Notes under the pieces: model-generated
What the model saw: only the letters and a program-made list of their open reading frames with translations
What the model was told of the DNA's origin: nothing
Database searches by the model: none
In this document: piece by piece, positions 25,501 to 37,910 of the stretch
Numbering within the stretch: position 1 is the first letter of the stretch
How the letters are laid out: each line of letters starts with the position of its first letter
Source of the DNA: Heterodera schachtii
Taxonomy: Eukaryota; Nematoda; Chromadorea; Rhabditida; Heteroderidae
NCBI GenBank assembly: GCA_023374025.1
Contig: SIJG01000051.1
Coordinates: forward strand, 65,019-129,018
Length of the DNA stretch: 64,000 nucleotides
Reading direction: 5' to 3'
Translations under genes and position numbers: made by a program

Positions 25501-28500
25501 AAAATGGCCCTTTAGAAATGGGCCGCAAATTTGGGGCAACTAAATAGCGATTTTGAAATGCATAAAAAAAATGCGATACACCCCAAAACACAGCCGAGAC
25601 ATAACACAGTCGGGAATAAATTTTTAAAAATTTTCAACAAAATTTTTCAAGAAAAAATCTTAGAAAAAATTTTTCTTACAAAATTTTCCAGTGAATTTTT
25701 TTGAATTTTTTTTTATAAAACAGTAATTCACCATTAAATTTGAAAAATCTCTGGAAAATTTTTTGAAATTTTTTTTCTCAGAATTTTCTAATAAAAATTT
25801 TTTTGACTTTTTTTTTGAAAAATTTCTGTTTGAAAATTTCTTTAAAAAATTATTTCCGGCTGTGTTATGCCTCGGCTGTGTTTCGGCGGCTGTGTTTTGT
25901 CCTGTTCTGAAATAAATGAGTTCATCAAAATCGGTGGCCTACCTCCTTTTGCTAAAATTTTTCGACCCCCCCCCCCTCCATTTTTAATGTATAATTGGCA
26001 CATTCGCAGGGCACTTCTGACGACGCCGAAACTGGTGAGCCACCGTTGGACCAATTGGTGCACAGCACAGAGATGTTGAAGGGTGTCCGCGTCACACTGT
26101 CCTCGCTGCGTCAATTGGTTAGCCTTGAGCCAATTCGGCACAATTTGGTCGGCTGTTTGGTGGCGTGCCGGGTGCAGAACATGGCCAACAACTATGACAA
26201 CAGCAACAAGAACAACGGCGAACAATTAGGGGTATAAATAAATTGTAGGCCCATGTACAGAAAACAAATTTTGCGGCCAAGGGGGGGGGGGGGGAGGGGG
26301 TACGAGGGTCGGAGCAGGTCGGTCGTTCCCCCCTCCCCCGAATTTTTTTTTTTAAATTTCAACTTTGAAATTTTCGGTGCCCCAACATTTGCGCCTCGGA
26401 CATTTGCGGTCCATTTCTTTAGAGCCTTTTTCGCACATTTGCGGCCACATCCAAAACGACACTTGCGGTCCGACTTTTTCGACCCCAACCAAAATTGGCG
26501 CTGATTTACCAAAAATCCTTTTTTTCTCTTAAAATTTACGCGAACTTTATTCAACCAGGGCACCGCAATCCACATGAGTCACGTGGTCCACCCATAAAAC
26601 AATTCTGAATTCTTCAATGATTTTTACCACAAATACAAAAAATGAAATAAAATTGAAAAAATAAAATTTTTTTGAGTTGCGAAAATTCCGTAATTTTTTC
26701 TAACCATGTCACGCATTGTTGTTGAAAATTGTCTTTTTTGCAGGTGATTGTTGACGAAATTGTCCAAGCGGATTGTGACAAGCTTTTGTTCAAGCACTTT
26801 TCGTCCGTCCCTCTCCATTTGGATAAGTTGGTCGACATTGCAATAACTGACATAGTCTTTCGGGATTGGATCGACAATCTCACAGAATGGGTACTGTAGT
26901 TTTTTAAACCGCTTTTTCGAAAAATGTTTTGAGAAAAATTTGGCCGGAGGTACCTTCAGGGAAATTTTGAAAATTCAAATATGATTTGTTAACAGATTTC
27001 CATAAAAAGAGTTAAATTTTACGCTTTTGAGCCATTTTCAAAGAAAAATTATTATTAGTTTTTATAGGCACCGCCGCCGGAAAATTTTTTGAATTTTTTA
27101 ATGTTAAGATTTTTCATAAATCTTTAAGTTTTATTTGCTAGGACAAAAAATATGTTATCTTATGCAATTGAAAAAACGGCTGCACCCCAAAATCTCGCCG
27201 CAGAAATTCTTTTAAAAAAATTTCAAACATAGAAAAGTTCGAAAATTTTTCTAAAAGTTTTTTCTTTTCAAAAAAAATTTCGGCGGCGAGATTTTGTCTT
27301 GTCCCCGAAAAAACGAAGTCCATTTTATATTTAAAAAAAAAAAGTTACGAAAGGCCCGTTATATTAGCAAATCTTACACCCAAATTTCGTTTTTTTTTTT
27401 TGCCGTTATTGTCGGCACAAAATTTTCTCTAATGAATTCCCCTCCTTTTTAAAGGGTGAATCTTTGCCACTGTTTTCACTGTACCGTCTGCGTCGATGCA
27501 TGTTGTATGATCGGCTGAAAAAATTGAAAAAGTCGGAGAAACTGTCGCGAACTCAGCGCCGGAAACTGCGTCGGGCAAAGGAACAGCAGCAGTGGGCGAA
27601 CCAGCAACAAAGCGGCAGTGAAAGTGGCCAACAACAACAACAAATGAATACGGTAGCATACAGTGTCGGGAGGAGGGGGAGCATTTTTATATGGTAACAT
27701 ACAGTGCGGAAAGGGATGGGATGTACTTGAATACGGTAGCATACAGTGACGGGAGGAGGGGGAGCACTTTTATATGGTAACATACAGTGAAAGAGGGGAG
27801 GGAGGGCGGCGTGTAACTTGAATACGGTAGCATACAATGAGGCGCGAGGGCGGTGCACACATTTGAACTCGCAAATTGTTTATATTTATTTATACAAAAA
27901 ATAATTTGTTGAAGGCGGTCGCTCATCAGCAGCAGCAGAACCAACAACTTTATGACGAAACGCTTGTCAGGGAGTTTGACCAAATTTTTATGTGCCCCCG
28001 GGAGTTGGTTGGACTGCATCAGCTTGGCCGGTCCGCGTTTAGCCGTGTTGCAGTTGGGCTGTACGTCAGGCAGCACATGGGCCTATGGGTTGAGCAGATC
28101 AAGCGCGTGTCGTTTGGTGCCACGCCATACACAATGTACGGCCAGGTGTTGACCACGGTGCTCCATTTTGAGCATGCCCAACCGTGCACCATCAATGCGC
28201 TGCATTTCTTCGGACAGCAAAGCAAAATTGACTTTATCAAGCGGCATCTGTTCAACAAACACATCACCAGCGAGAAGCAGCAGCAGCAGGGAAAAGCGGT
28301 CCGAATGCAAATTTCATATTTGTTTAGGCAAGGGCGTATCTAGGGGGAGGGGAATCCACCCCCCCCCCCCCCCCCCCGAAATGAAAATATTTAAAAAATT
28401 TTCAGCAAATAATTGAAAAATTTTTAACGAAAATTTTAAATTGGGTACTTTTTTGAATTTTATTGTCACTTTTCTTCACAAATTGGACTCAAATTTGCAC

Positions 28501-28815
28501 AAAAACTTTCCCGACGGCGCCTATCGGCACCGCCAGACCCCCGTTTTACTTTGTTTTTCGGCATTTTAGCTTTTAACCCCAAAATTACAAAAATTTGACA
28601 ATTTTTGGCGCAAAAAGGGCTACAAATCCCTGTTTTTGCCGCTTTTGTTTGAGAACGGAATTCATTTCATTTAAAATCAATTTTTTGTCTAGGTTTGCTA
28701 CAAAAGTAAAAAAAATTTCGTTCAGATTACGCCTATGCAAATCAAATTTCATCCACCAACCGCTGATTATGTCATGCGCAAAAGTCAGCAATTGCGCGAC
28801 GAACTCAAAAAGTGA
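22530..28815 (+). CDS. Unrecognised 642-residue protein, eleven exons, all introns phase 0
   Basis: Exons: 22530-22631, 22926-23105, 23658-23825, 24433-24543, 24719-24886, 25115-25273, 26010-26231, 26744-26890, 27455-27652, 27915-28298 and 28726-28815. Every exon is a multiple of three and all joins keep one open frame, which strongly supports the model; exon 1 and the GTCAGA and GTCCGA donors are the weakest parts. I do not recognise the protein. Visible features: Gln-rich and His/Asp-rich low complexity in exons 4-6 and 9-10, a basic helix (RLKKLKKSEKLSRTQRRKL), and well-formed globular segments in exons 2, 3, 7, 8 and 10 (for example GLYVRQHMGLWVEQI and PCTINALHFFGQQ). No signal peptide or membrane segment. 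Introns hold repeats and homopolymer G/C runs. AATAAA occurs after the stop. Confidence 0.75.
27640..27850. repeat. Intronic tandem repeat that copies the exon 9 donor
   Basis: The exon end AATACG/GTAGCATACA recurs at 27730 and 27821, and a sister motif ATGGTAACATACAGTG lies between the copies (about 27691 and 27774). The combined period is about 83-91 bp with G-rich AGGAGGGGGAG spacers. The first copy is the real splice junction, so the array is built from a unit containing the 5' splice site. Confidence 0.75.
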
Positions 28816-30057
28816 ACACAAACTATTTATTTTTATTATTCATTATCAATTTGTTGATGTTATTTTACTTTGATTAGTTTTTCCATTTTATGTGAAATAA
28901 ATAAATGTGCCTAAAATGCCATACACTGAGACGACTAATGAATAGAGGGGCATCCATCAATTATATGCACATAAAATCGCAAAATATACCAAAAAGAAAA
29001 AATACATAAATTTTCTTTATGAATGCAAGATATTCCAAATCTCTTCAAATTTGTTAAGCTTTTCCTAATATAATGTGAAAAATCATTTTGGAAGAAAAAA
29101 ACCAAAATAATTTTTTAATTACTGTACATTAAAATATGTTGACTAGTGTAAACTAAAACAGATGATAGAATTAGCATCATATTCTTGATACAGTAATGTT
29201 AAATTTGCAATATATTTTGACTTCTTTTGTATGTTTAGAGAAATACAAGGAAATATTTAATTCGTTTTACTCTTTTGTATTTATTAGTTAATTTAAAATT
29301 ATATCTCGCCATTTTTGGCGCCTATTTCCAGTATTTTCGAAAAATCCTTAACAAAAATACAATAAAAAAGAAAAATATACCCCTAAGAAATGACCCAAAA
29401 AATTTTCAGAAAATACACCCCTAAGAATGAAAAATTTTCACAAAAATGAATCCCTAAAATATTTTTTTCTTGATAAAAATTTGATTTAAAATTTGTCCTT
29501 ATTCGAAAAAAAACTAAAATATTTCATAATTTCATTTACAATTGAAATATAATTAAAATTATGTTTTTTTTTTAAATTTTTATGTGTTTTGCTACCTAAA
29601 AAGTGTTAAGAAAAATTTTCATTTGACTATTTTCTTGCCTATTTAATGTCCATTTCGCGTTTTTTGGTGATTAATTATTTGTCAATTTTATTTCCATTTA
29701 ATTCATGCGATTATTTCTAATACTAATAGGAGTTATATTTTATTTAAATTTTTTATCAATAAAAATTATGAATTACTTGCGTTAACTTTATGAAGATTCA
29801 ACAAATTCTTTAAATTTTAAGATATAAAATATTCAAAATACTTTAATGGAATAAAATAAGGGTTCTTTAAAAAAAGATTTTTAATTCTCTGTTTAAATTT
29901 TTTTTAAGTTAGGCATATACAAAAGTAAAGATTTATCTGCTAATTGCGTAGTTTAATATCTTTCATTTTATTCTGCAATAATAATAATAATAAAATTCTC
30001 ATAAAATGTAATATTAACAGTTGAATTTGTACATATTTCCAAAAATCCCTTAGTTGT
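28816..30057. other. AT-rich intergenic DNA
   Basis: The start carries the likely polyadenylation region of the preceding gene (AAATAAATAAATG near 28896). The rest is AT-rich with degenerate repeat phrases (CCCCTAAGAA near 29380-29440). No gene seen. Confidence 0.55.
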
Positions 30058-30821
30058 GATTACCCGACATTTGCTTGCGGACCGACATTTGCGGACCGAC
30101 ATTCTGGATTGAACTGTAAAAACAAAAAATAATAATTTTCTAAAATTAGGGGCCCATGTTATATTTTTATGTGTTCCGAGTTAATCAGTTAAGGGCAAAT
30201 ATAAAGTTTATATAAAATTTTCCTAAAAATTCCGTTTTTCATTGGCTACTAATACTCGGTTAGTTCATCCACCCTTTAGGGATGAGTGATTTGATAAATT
30301 TGTTCATCAGCATCGAAATTTATAAATCCACGAATTTTTCTTTATTTCATGTTGTCATTTGTAAAAATGTAATAGGTATTCATAATTTTGGATTTATAGT
30401 TTTAGATTAGGAAATTTTGGACAATTAACTTTTTTTAAATTTTTGTTGGTTCTTAATATTAGTTGCGAGGTCTGCCTGATACCGTTAGGCTAAGAGTAAT
30501 AGGTGAAACACGAAAACAAATGACTTGCATATGAAGTAGAGCATTCTTTTTTCTTTTTTTTTACCAATTTGCAACCTTAAAATATTATAGGTCATAAAAT
30601 TTCAGCCTAGTTCTGGTTAATTTTTCCCATCAAGAAAAATTTTAAAAAAGTGCTAGTATACTTTTCTCTAATTGAGACAATAGCCTCGAATAAGCACACT
30701 TAAATATTAGCTTACCGTAATAATTTCAATTTTAGGAGTATTGAAAACTTACATAAAATGTTTTCATAACTTTTTTTTGACAGTTTAACCCAGAATAACG
30801 GTCCGCAAATGTCGCACTACG
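30058..30821. mobile_element. Inverted-repeat element with CGACATTTGCGGACCG ends
   Basis: Near the left end CGACATTTGCGGACCG is repeated; the right end carries its inverse, CGGTCCGCAAATGTCG. The 8-bp repeat TTAGTTGT lies at 30050-30057 and 30822-30829. The outermost seven bases of the two ends match poorly, so the exact boundary is less sure. Related ATTTGCGGTCC phrases occur at 26385-26475 in an intron of the 642-residue gene. Confidence 0.55.
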
Positions 30822-31024
30822 TTAGTTGTATCTTAAAACTTTGAACAAAAGACATAATATAAAGCTACCACAATAAAAGAAATAAAAACTCAAAACGAAA
30901 CCCCATAAAAATGCTTAACAAAAAGCGAAAAAGGAAGGTCGTTGGCGTTTTCTTCTCTTTTCTGTTTTCTTCTCTTCCGACTAATTTTTCTTTCTTTTTA
31001 CTTTTTCTTCTTTTCCTTTACTCT

Positions 31025-34000
31025 TCAAATTTCTTCTTCAATTTCATCTTCCAATTCCTCCAATTTTTCTTTCATTTTTTCCATCTTTTTGTCGTCATTC
31101 TTAGACTTCTTTTCAAATTCGATCTTTAATTCATGGTAAATCTTTTCAATTTCTTCCCATAATTCTTTTTTCCCAATTTTACCAAGTACCATTTCCAACA
31201 TTTTCCATTCGATCATTTTTCCATAGCTTAACTTAGTGTAATACTGATCCTTACATTCAGCAATCAAAGAAGGCAAAAGAAATTTTTGGATTTCTGAAAA
31301 AAACGTTTTTAAAAAAAGAATTTTTTCATAGTTTTAGAGTAATAAAAAATTTATCTAAATAATTACCTTCTTTTAAGTTGAGATTGAGATTTACTTCTTC
31401 GCCAAAATTCATTATCTTCTCTTGATAATTTACGATATTTTGTTCAATTTCTTTTATATTTTTTCCAATGTGTTTTTCTTCTCCTCTCATTATTTTCACT
31501 ATGAAGTTTCTGAGTGCTTCCTTTTTAAGTCTAAATGCTGTAATTCATTTTTTGTTTTAAGAAAGAGCCACATGGGATCGAGATATCACCGGGATTGGCC
31601 CCCGAATCAAGATTTTTAGGTCCCAGTCCTTGTTTTTCAAAAACTCAAGTCATGATCCCGACTTTGCAATTCTTGTTGGATCGGGATTGAAAATAAGCAC
31701 TGGAAAGAATGGGTATTAGCAAAAATTAATCAGCGATCTAAATAAAAACAAATTTTTATAAACTTTTTCAAAATTTGAAAAGATATTTGCTAAATAAAAC
31801 ACATTCAATAAAATTATTTAAGAATTGTGCAAATTCTTTTAAGTAAATAATAGGGATGTGCGAGAGTCTCGGTTCTCGGTTCCCGACTCGGGAAATTTCT
31901 CGGATTTTTCGCTTCCCGGTCTCGGTTACCGGTCTCGGAAACCGAGAAATTTTTACACGGTTAAGGATGGCTATTTCGGGTGGAGGAGGTCGCCAGCGAA
32001 GGGGGAAAAGAGGAAAAATTATTGAATTTTGAACATATTTTTTAAACAAAATTCATGAAAACTCCCAAAAAAATTCCCGTCGGCGCCTACCGGCACCGCC
32101 GCACTCCCCGCCTAAAAAAGAAAGTTTTTTGAAAAAATGCCGCAAAAAAAGCCTTTTGAATGTAAAATGGTCGCCAATTGTCTCAAAACCACAAAAATTG
32201 ATCATTTTTTTGGTGAAAATCTGTTAACAAATCGGAAAGAAATTATAAAAAAATTTTCCGGCAGCGCCTATCGGCACCGCCGGACCCTCTCCCCTCGCCT
32301 ATTCTTCAAAATTTTTTGGAAAAAGCACGCCGCAAAAAAAAATTGTTAAAAATTTGATTTTTTGATCCCGAATGCACTGCTAACGTTTTGCTTATTTGTT
32401 CCCCGAAATCGTAAAACAGATATTGGGAGACAAAAAATATAATATTTTGATATATTTTTCATCGAATAATTGTAAAAATAACTCATTTGAAGCAATTTTG
32501 CGAAGTGTCTTATTTTTGATTTAAATCTTATTTTTTGGCCTTGATGTTCTTATTTTGAAAAAATTTGATCCGAACCCTGGCCTACCGGCAGCGCCGGACC
32601 CCCATGTTCCCCAAAAATTTTTTGGAAAAAGTGCGCAAAAAACCCGTTTTTAAAAGAGCAAAAAATGCCGTCACTTTAATGTTGAGACTCCTAGCAAAAA
32701 TCCGTTTGACCTACCCCCTTTTTAATGCGTTTTTGATTTAAAAAATATATATTTGAATTAATTTCATTTAAATTTCTCGGTTCTCAATTCCCGAGTCGAG
32801 AAATTTCTCGGGTTTTTTGGGTCTCGGTTCTCGTATCATTTCCCGGGGTCAATTCTCGTTTATCGTATCGTTTCTCGGGGTCATTTCTCGGTCTCGGTCT
32901 CGGTTCCCGGTAAAAATCCTTCTCGCACATCCCTAGTAAATAAGTCAAATTACCAAAATGTTCGTTTTACGATTTCTAGAAATTTTCAAAAATTTAAAGA
33001 AAATTCTAACACCTTTTCCCATCCCATACACTCCTAGTTTAAACATAAGAATTTGGCAAAATGTCCAACCGTTCGTCAGTGCATTTTGCTACCGTTTTTT
33101 GAATAAATTTTCCAACAAAGTCAATGTCTGGCAAATATTCTGCTTCACGCGCTTTCTCTAATAATCCCATCACAAAACGCGCAATTATGCAAAACTGGTT
33201 TTTCACTGATAATTCATTTTGCTCATTGTTTTTGTGATCCCAATATTTATAAATAAAATGCAAAATTTTGGGGTCCGAAGGGTTAAACAAAATTTGATCG
33301 TTCTTCTCCAAGTAATGGAGCATTTCTGCCAGTTTTATCACTTCATAAACAGTTGGCGATTTGGACAATTCTCGCAAAAATAATTTAAAGATATCTTTAA
33401 GTAATTAATTTGATAAAAAAGTTACGGGTCATATATTAAATTTATAAACCATATTTTTCGCAATTTTTGCGTCATCTCAAGAATCTTACCTCACAATAAT
33501 TTTGTTCAAATTTCAGAAATATTTCTTATTATTTTAAACTAAAAACAGCTAAATTTTACCTTCGTATTTATGATTTCGCTTTCGCCTATTTAATTGATAT
33601 TCTTGCTTTGCTTTTTGCTCAATTAATTCTTCCGCATTTTCCAAATAAAAATAATACGGTAAAAGCCAATTTGGAGTATTCAATTGGATCATTTCTTTTT
33701 TAATGTTCATTTTGTATTTATACCAATAAAAACGATGCGAATCGCTACTAAAAGGATATTTAAAATTTTTTCATTATTTATGTTTTTTTAATTTATTTTA
33801 TTGTAATATAAATAATATTTAGAATTTAAATTCTTATACAATTTGCCCAATGCGAATAAAAATGTTGGCACATTTTGGTAAATTAATTCATCGAATTGAA
33901 TGAACAGGCGAAATGCAAATGAGAAAAGCATATTTAATAATGCCCAATTTTCATCTTTGAAAAGCTTAACTTGTCTCTTTTCAGCCAAAAATAAATAATT

Positions 34001-35255
34001 TTCTTTTGATACAACAGATTGAATTGTTTCCACGAAATCAATTTCATTTTTAAGGTTTGTTTCGTTTGTAATATTTCTTAAAATAAGTTTTTATAAGAAT
34101 TTATGGATAATATCTTAATTAATTAATTACCTTTTAATGAATTCGCTGAGTCGTTTAATGATGTGTTTACCCATTGACAATGGAAATGTAAGCAACTGCT
34201 TTGTTTCATCATATTTCACATCATTTGAATGCTTTTTCAGTGTTCCATATAAAATTTGGCCAAATTTTCGAATTGCACTTCCTTCATTTCTCAGATTTAA
34301 TCGGCTGCTATATTCGTAATCAACGGCACTTCTGTAATCCGATTTAATTTGGTCTAACATTGGCAAAAGTTCATCCTTCAGTAATTTCATTTTTTGGTCA
34401 AATGTTTTATCTTTTGTTTTTCCTATAAAATAATCTAATTTTAAGCAATTCGTTAGACAAAATGTATTAACATGTCGTTCATAAAATTCAATATTTCGTC
34501 TCAAAATTTGAAATTCGTTTGATTTGGTCAAATTTACGATTATATTTTCATTATGTGTTTGGTTCTTCAATACAGAATCAACAATTTCTTCAAGCTCTGT
34601 GCAGGACTCTATTACATCTAAATGTTGGGAAATGATTCATTGTTATATGAAATTATTCTTTTATGTGTCAAAAAGTCTTTAATATTTCGTATTGCTTTAA
34701 TATCGCAAATTCAGCCAAAAAATAAATTGTCCCGGCGACAAATTATCGCTCATCAAATCCTTTGCCGGTATTTAAAAAATGCTGTGAAAAATTAACTCAT
34801 GGGATTTTCAAACATAAAAGTGAAATAGATTTATTAATTTCTCCACTTTTCAGCCCCTTTTTAGTCTGCTCTTGGCATATTACTAAGAAATTTTTCGTTT
34901 CAATTTTAGCATAATTTACCTTTAAAGCCATTAGAAGTAATTCCAATTGCCATAACATAATTCCACAACGGCTCACTGAACAATTCCAACTCGAGCTGAG
35001 AAGAACTAAAAAATGATTTTAAAAAGGCTTAAATTATTTTCAATATTCAAAAATAAAAACTACCCTTCTGTCGGTGTATTGTTGTCGCAAAATATTCTAT
35101 AAGTTTCAAACAAAACTCTTCCGCAATGTTCTATATTTTCACTGACAAAAATATTAAATTCATCAAATTTATGTGGGAAATTTGCTGCCAACTTTTGTCC
35201 AAAATTAATCAATGCGCAGTCAATTTTACTCGGTTTATTTTTGGCAATTTGTGAA
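31025..35255 (-). CDS. Unnamed nematode protein, paralogue B (5' end unresolved)
   Basis: Frame-consistent exons on the minus strand: 35255-35064, 35005-34920, 34617-34131, 34076-33840, 33747-33560 and 33394-33045, then less certainly 31520-31367 and 31293-31025. All six joins up to 33045 keep phase (2,2,1,2,2,1), giving about 513 residues. The last two exons add a charged coiled-coil tail (KKMEKMKEKLEELEDEIEEE) but depend on a weak GTTTAA donor and an AAAAG acceptor across an inserted hAT element, so they could be another gene. A first exon with a hydrophobic start may lie near 35375 (MSAQNLSCS...) but does not join in frame. Homology to the neighbour at 35.7-37.9 kb is clear: WALLNMLFSFAFRLF matches its MNQIMQLAFSFAARVV, and FKLFLRELSKSPTVYEVIK matches FKFILELSKFTLTYEEIYK, at equivalent exon junctions. 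Function unknown. Confidence 0.68.
31851..32935. mobile_element. hAT-type element, 1085 bp
   Basis: TAGGGATGTGCGAGA and TCTCGCACATCCCTA form the ends. The exact 8-bp duplication GTAAATAA lies at 31843-31850 and 32936-32943. The subterminal regions repeat TCTCGGTTCTCGG-like units, and the core holds three copies of the GGCGCC palindrome (about 32080, 32262 and 32580). No transposase frame. It sits between the last certain exon of paralogue B and its putative tail exons. Confidence 0.88.
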
Positions 35256-35678
35256 CTGAATTTTTATTTATCCGTCAATTAAGCGCAGAATCACCAATGA
35301 AAAAAATTTTAATTGAATAAAAAAAATAATTAAAATATATGCACTGCAGGATAAATTTTGCGCCGACATATTTTCTTTATCATAACTTTGTTTGTTGCTA
35401 ATCAATTTAAATAAATTTATTACCAGCGCCTGGATTGTATGGGTTTCATACTTTTTTTAAGACTTATTTCAGCGTAAAAATCACTATTTTTAGCTTGGTT
35501 TAATGCTTCTAGGATGCCTTTTTATTTCCATATTTGAGATTTTGTCCATATTTCGATATTTTCTCAAAAATTTTGGAAAATATCCTCCTAAAACCGAAGG
35601 AAAAAACACAAATAATAAAAAAATCATTCATGAGCAAAATTTCGCGTAAAAATGATTTTTTTTTTTTTTGCAAATTTA

Positions 35679-37910
35679 CTAATTTTTGCTGTTTTTTTCT
35701 AAGTTCAATATTATTATTTTTTTAAATGTAACAAAAAAAGGGAACACAAATATTAAAAATACAAACAAAATGAATTTAACATACAGCCAGGATAGTGAAG
35801 ATGATGATGATGATGACGAAGATGGAATTGGTTGAGATAAAACTGAAGAAAATTTCGCCTTTATAAATTCGTAAATTTCTGTCGAATTATTTGTTTTTCC
35901 CTTAATTTTTTCATGCACTTTGTAAATTTCTTCGTAGGTCAATGTGAATTTGGAAAGTTCGAGAATGAATTTGAAATTTTCTGAAAATTATTTAATAAAA
36001 AATTTAATATAATTAAATTAGCTAAATAAAAAAATTAAAAATTTGATTCGTTTGTTAAAAGTAAATGAGGCACTAACGAATGTATTTCTGTTGTTCAGAA
36101 TTGTACTCCAACGAAATTTGATTTGGTGATAAAAATTGGGCCCACAAATGTTGCCCCTTTTCGTCCATTTGAATAATTTGAAATGGATAAATTCTAAAAT
36201 TTCAAATTACAAATGTGTATTAATTAAAATTTAATGTCCAATTTTTTTTTACCCATTTTCATCGTTTTTTTCGTCGTTATTTTGTGCTGACAAAATTTTA
36301 TAGGCAGACAGAAGAGTGTTCAACTGCCATTTCTCGATGCCATGATGTTTTCCGAAATATCTAAGGAAATCCATCGTTACAAGTTAATGATTGCAGTTTA
36401 ATCTTTGATGGATGATTAAAATAAAGATTTACTAAGTTCTTGCTTTTTCAATTTGTGTTAAGCAGGAAAGTTACAGGCTATGGGTATTTAAAACTATTGT
36501 TACATATATTTTTGGTTTTTAAGCGCAAAAGATGTCAAAATAAAGAAAATATAAATTAAACATTTTTTATGAGTTATTCATTAATGAGTTGTGAGTTTTC
36601 GAAAATAGGCGGTACTCATAAAACCACAGCTAATTGCCATAGGGGTACTCATTAAAACCATCCAGCTAATTGCCATAGGGGGACTCATTAAAACCATTCA
36701 GCTAATTGCCATAGGGGGACTCATTAAAACCATCCAGCTAATTGCCATAGGGGTACTCATTAAAACCATCCAGCTAATTTCCATAGGGGGACTCATTAAA
36801 ACCATCCAGCTAATTGCCATAGGGGTACTCATTAAAACCATCCAGCTAATTACCATAGGGGTACTCATTAAAACCATCCAGCTAATTGCCATAGGGGTAC
36901 TCATTAAAACCATCCAGCTAATTGCCATAGGGGTACTCATTAAAACCAGGGGACTCATTAAAACCATCCAGCTAATTGCCATAGGGGGACTCATTAAAAC
37001 CATCCAGCTAATTGCCATAGGGGTACTCATTAAAACCATCCAGCTAATTTCCATAGGGGGACTCATTAAAACCATCCAGCTAATTGCCATAGGGGTACTC
37101 ATTAAAACCATCCAGCTAATTGCCATAGGGGTACTCATTAAAACCATCCAGCTAATTACCATAGGGGTACTCATTAAAACCCTCCAACTAATTGCCATAA
37201 TTACCATCCCTATTTGAATTAATTAAGCGTTTACTTAAAGCAAAGGACGACTCGGGCGGCAAACGAGAAAGCCAATTGCATAATTTGGTTCATTACTATT
37301 TTCTTAATTTGTTTTTCTTTAGAGAAGAATTCAGTTTTGAATTTTTCACCAATTTTATGGCCAAGTGATTGGTCATAATGCAAAAATTCTTCAGCTTTTG
37401 TGTCCCAAATCGATAGTGGGACGACTTTGAAATTCAGATACGCAACTTTTAAATTTTCGTTTTGATTAATCACCCGAAAATGGGCAATTTCTGCCGCACA
37501 TTTGACAAATGTAAAATTAAAAACAGTCCTTTTTTGCTTTTCTGAATAGTGACTCATTTTCCATCCTTGTACAATTGAATCTTAAAATGGAATTAAAATT
37601 TTATTTTTTATTAATATTGTCGAGAAAATTTCCAAAAATTACTTTTTTTTCAAAATTTTATGGACTTTTTGTGTAAAATGTCGTTTTAAATATTGGACCG
37701 CTCTAAAAAAATTATTATTTTTTAAATATCACATAAAAACCTACCAAAACAATCATTGTTGTCTCTGTGGCTTTTGTAAAGTTCGTCCATAAATTTGGAA
37801 AATGTAAGGACATTTTTAGCCGAATTGGTTGAGTCCCAATCATATGACGAACAAATGGAAAAGCCGAGGAAAATCAGAAAAATTAAAATAAAGAAAATTT
37901 TTGAGCGCAT
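35679..37910 (-). CDS. Secreted or type I membrane protein, paralogue A, 345 residues
   Basis: Exons 37910-37745, 37580-37235, 36360-36253, 36193-36078 and 35980-35679 join in frame (phases 1,2,2,1). The start has a signal peptide (MRSKIFFILIFLIFLGFSI) followed by a short acidic segment with one Cys pair. The middle is helical, and the end has a nine-Ser run then one membrane helix (KFILFVFLIFVFPFFVTF) and a short basic tail, so the product should be a single-pass, outward-facing protein. I do not recognise a named domain. It is a tandem paralogue of the gene at 31-35 kb, with shared sequence blocks and intron phases. Its second intron contains a 36-bp minisatellite. Expected location: secretory pathway or cell surface (inference). 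Confidence 0.78.
36611..37207. repeat. 36-bp minisatellite, about 16 copies, in an intron
   Basis: Units of the form CTCATTAAAACCATCCAGCT + AATTGCCATAGGGGTA run head to tail. Variants (GGGG to GGGGG, GCC to TCC or ACC) recur in the same order in the two halves, with one truncated unit near 36945, which points to a higher-order duplication. Because 36 is a multiple of three, the minus strand stays open as a 12-residue repeat, but the array lies inside an intron of paralogue A and is not taken as coding. Confidence 0.88.

Noticed and set aside
27476..28076. Minus-strand frames with repeated TVCYRI/MLPY residues
   Set aside because: Antisense reading of the intronic tandem repeat and of exons 9-10 of the plus-strand gene, which has consistent splice sites and a coding-like composition.
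36698..37207. A 169-residue minus-strand frame with 12-residue repeats
   Set aside because: It is the 36-bp minisatellite read in frame. It lies in an intron of paralogue A and has no start or splice context of its own.
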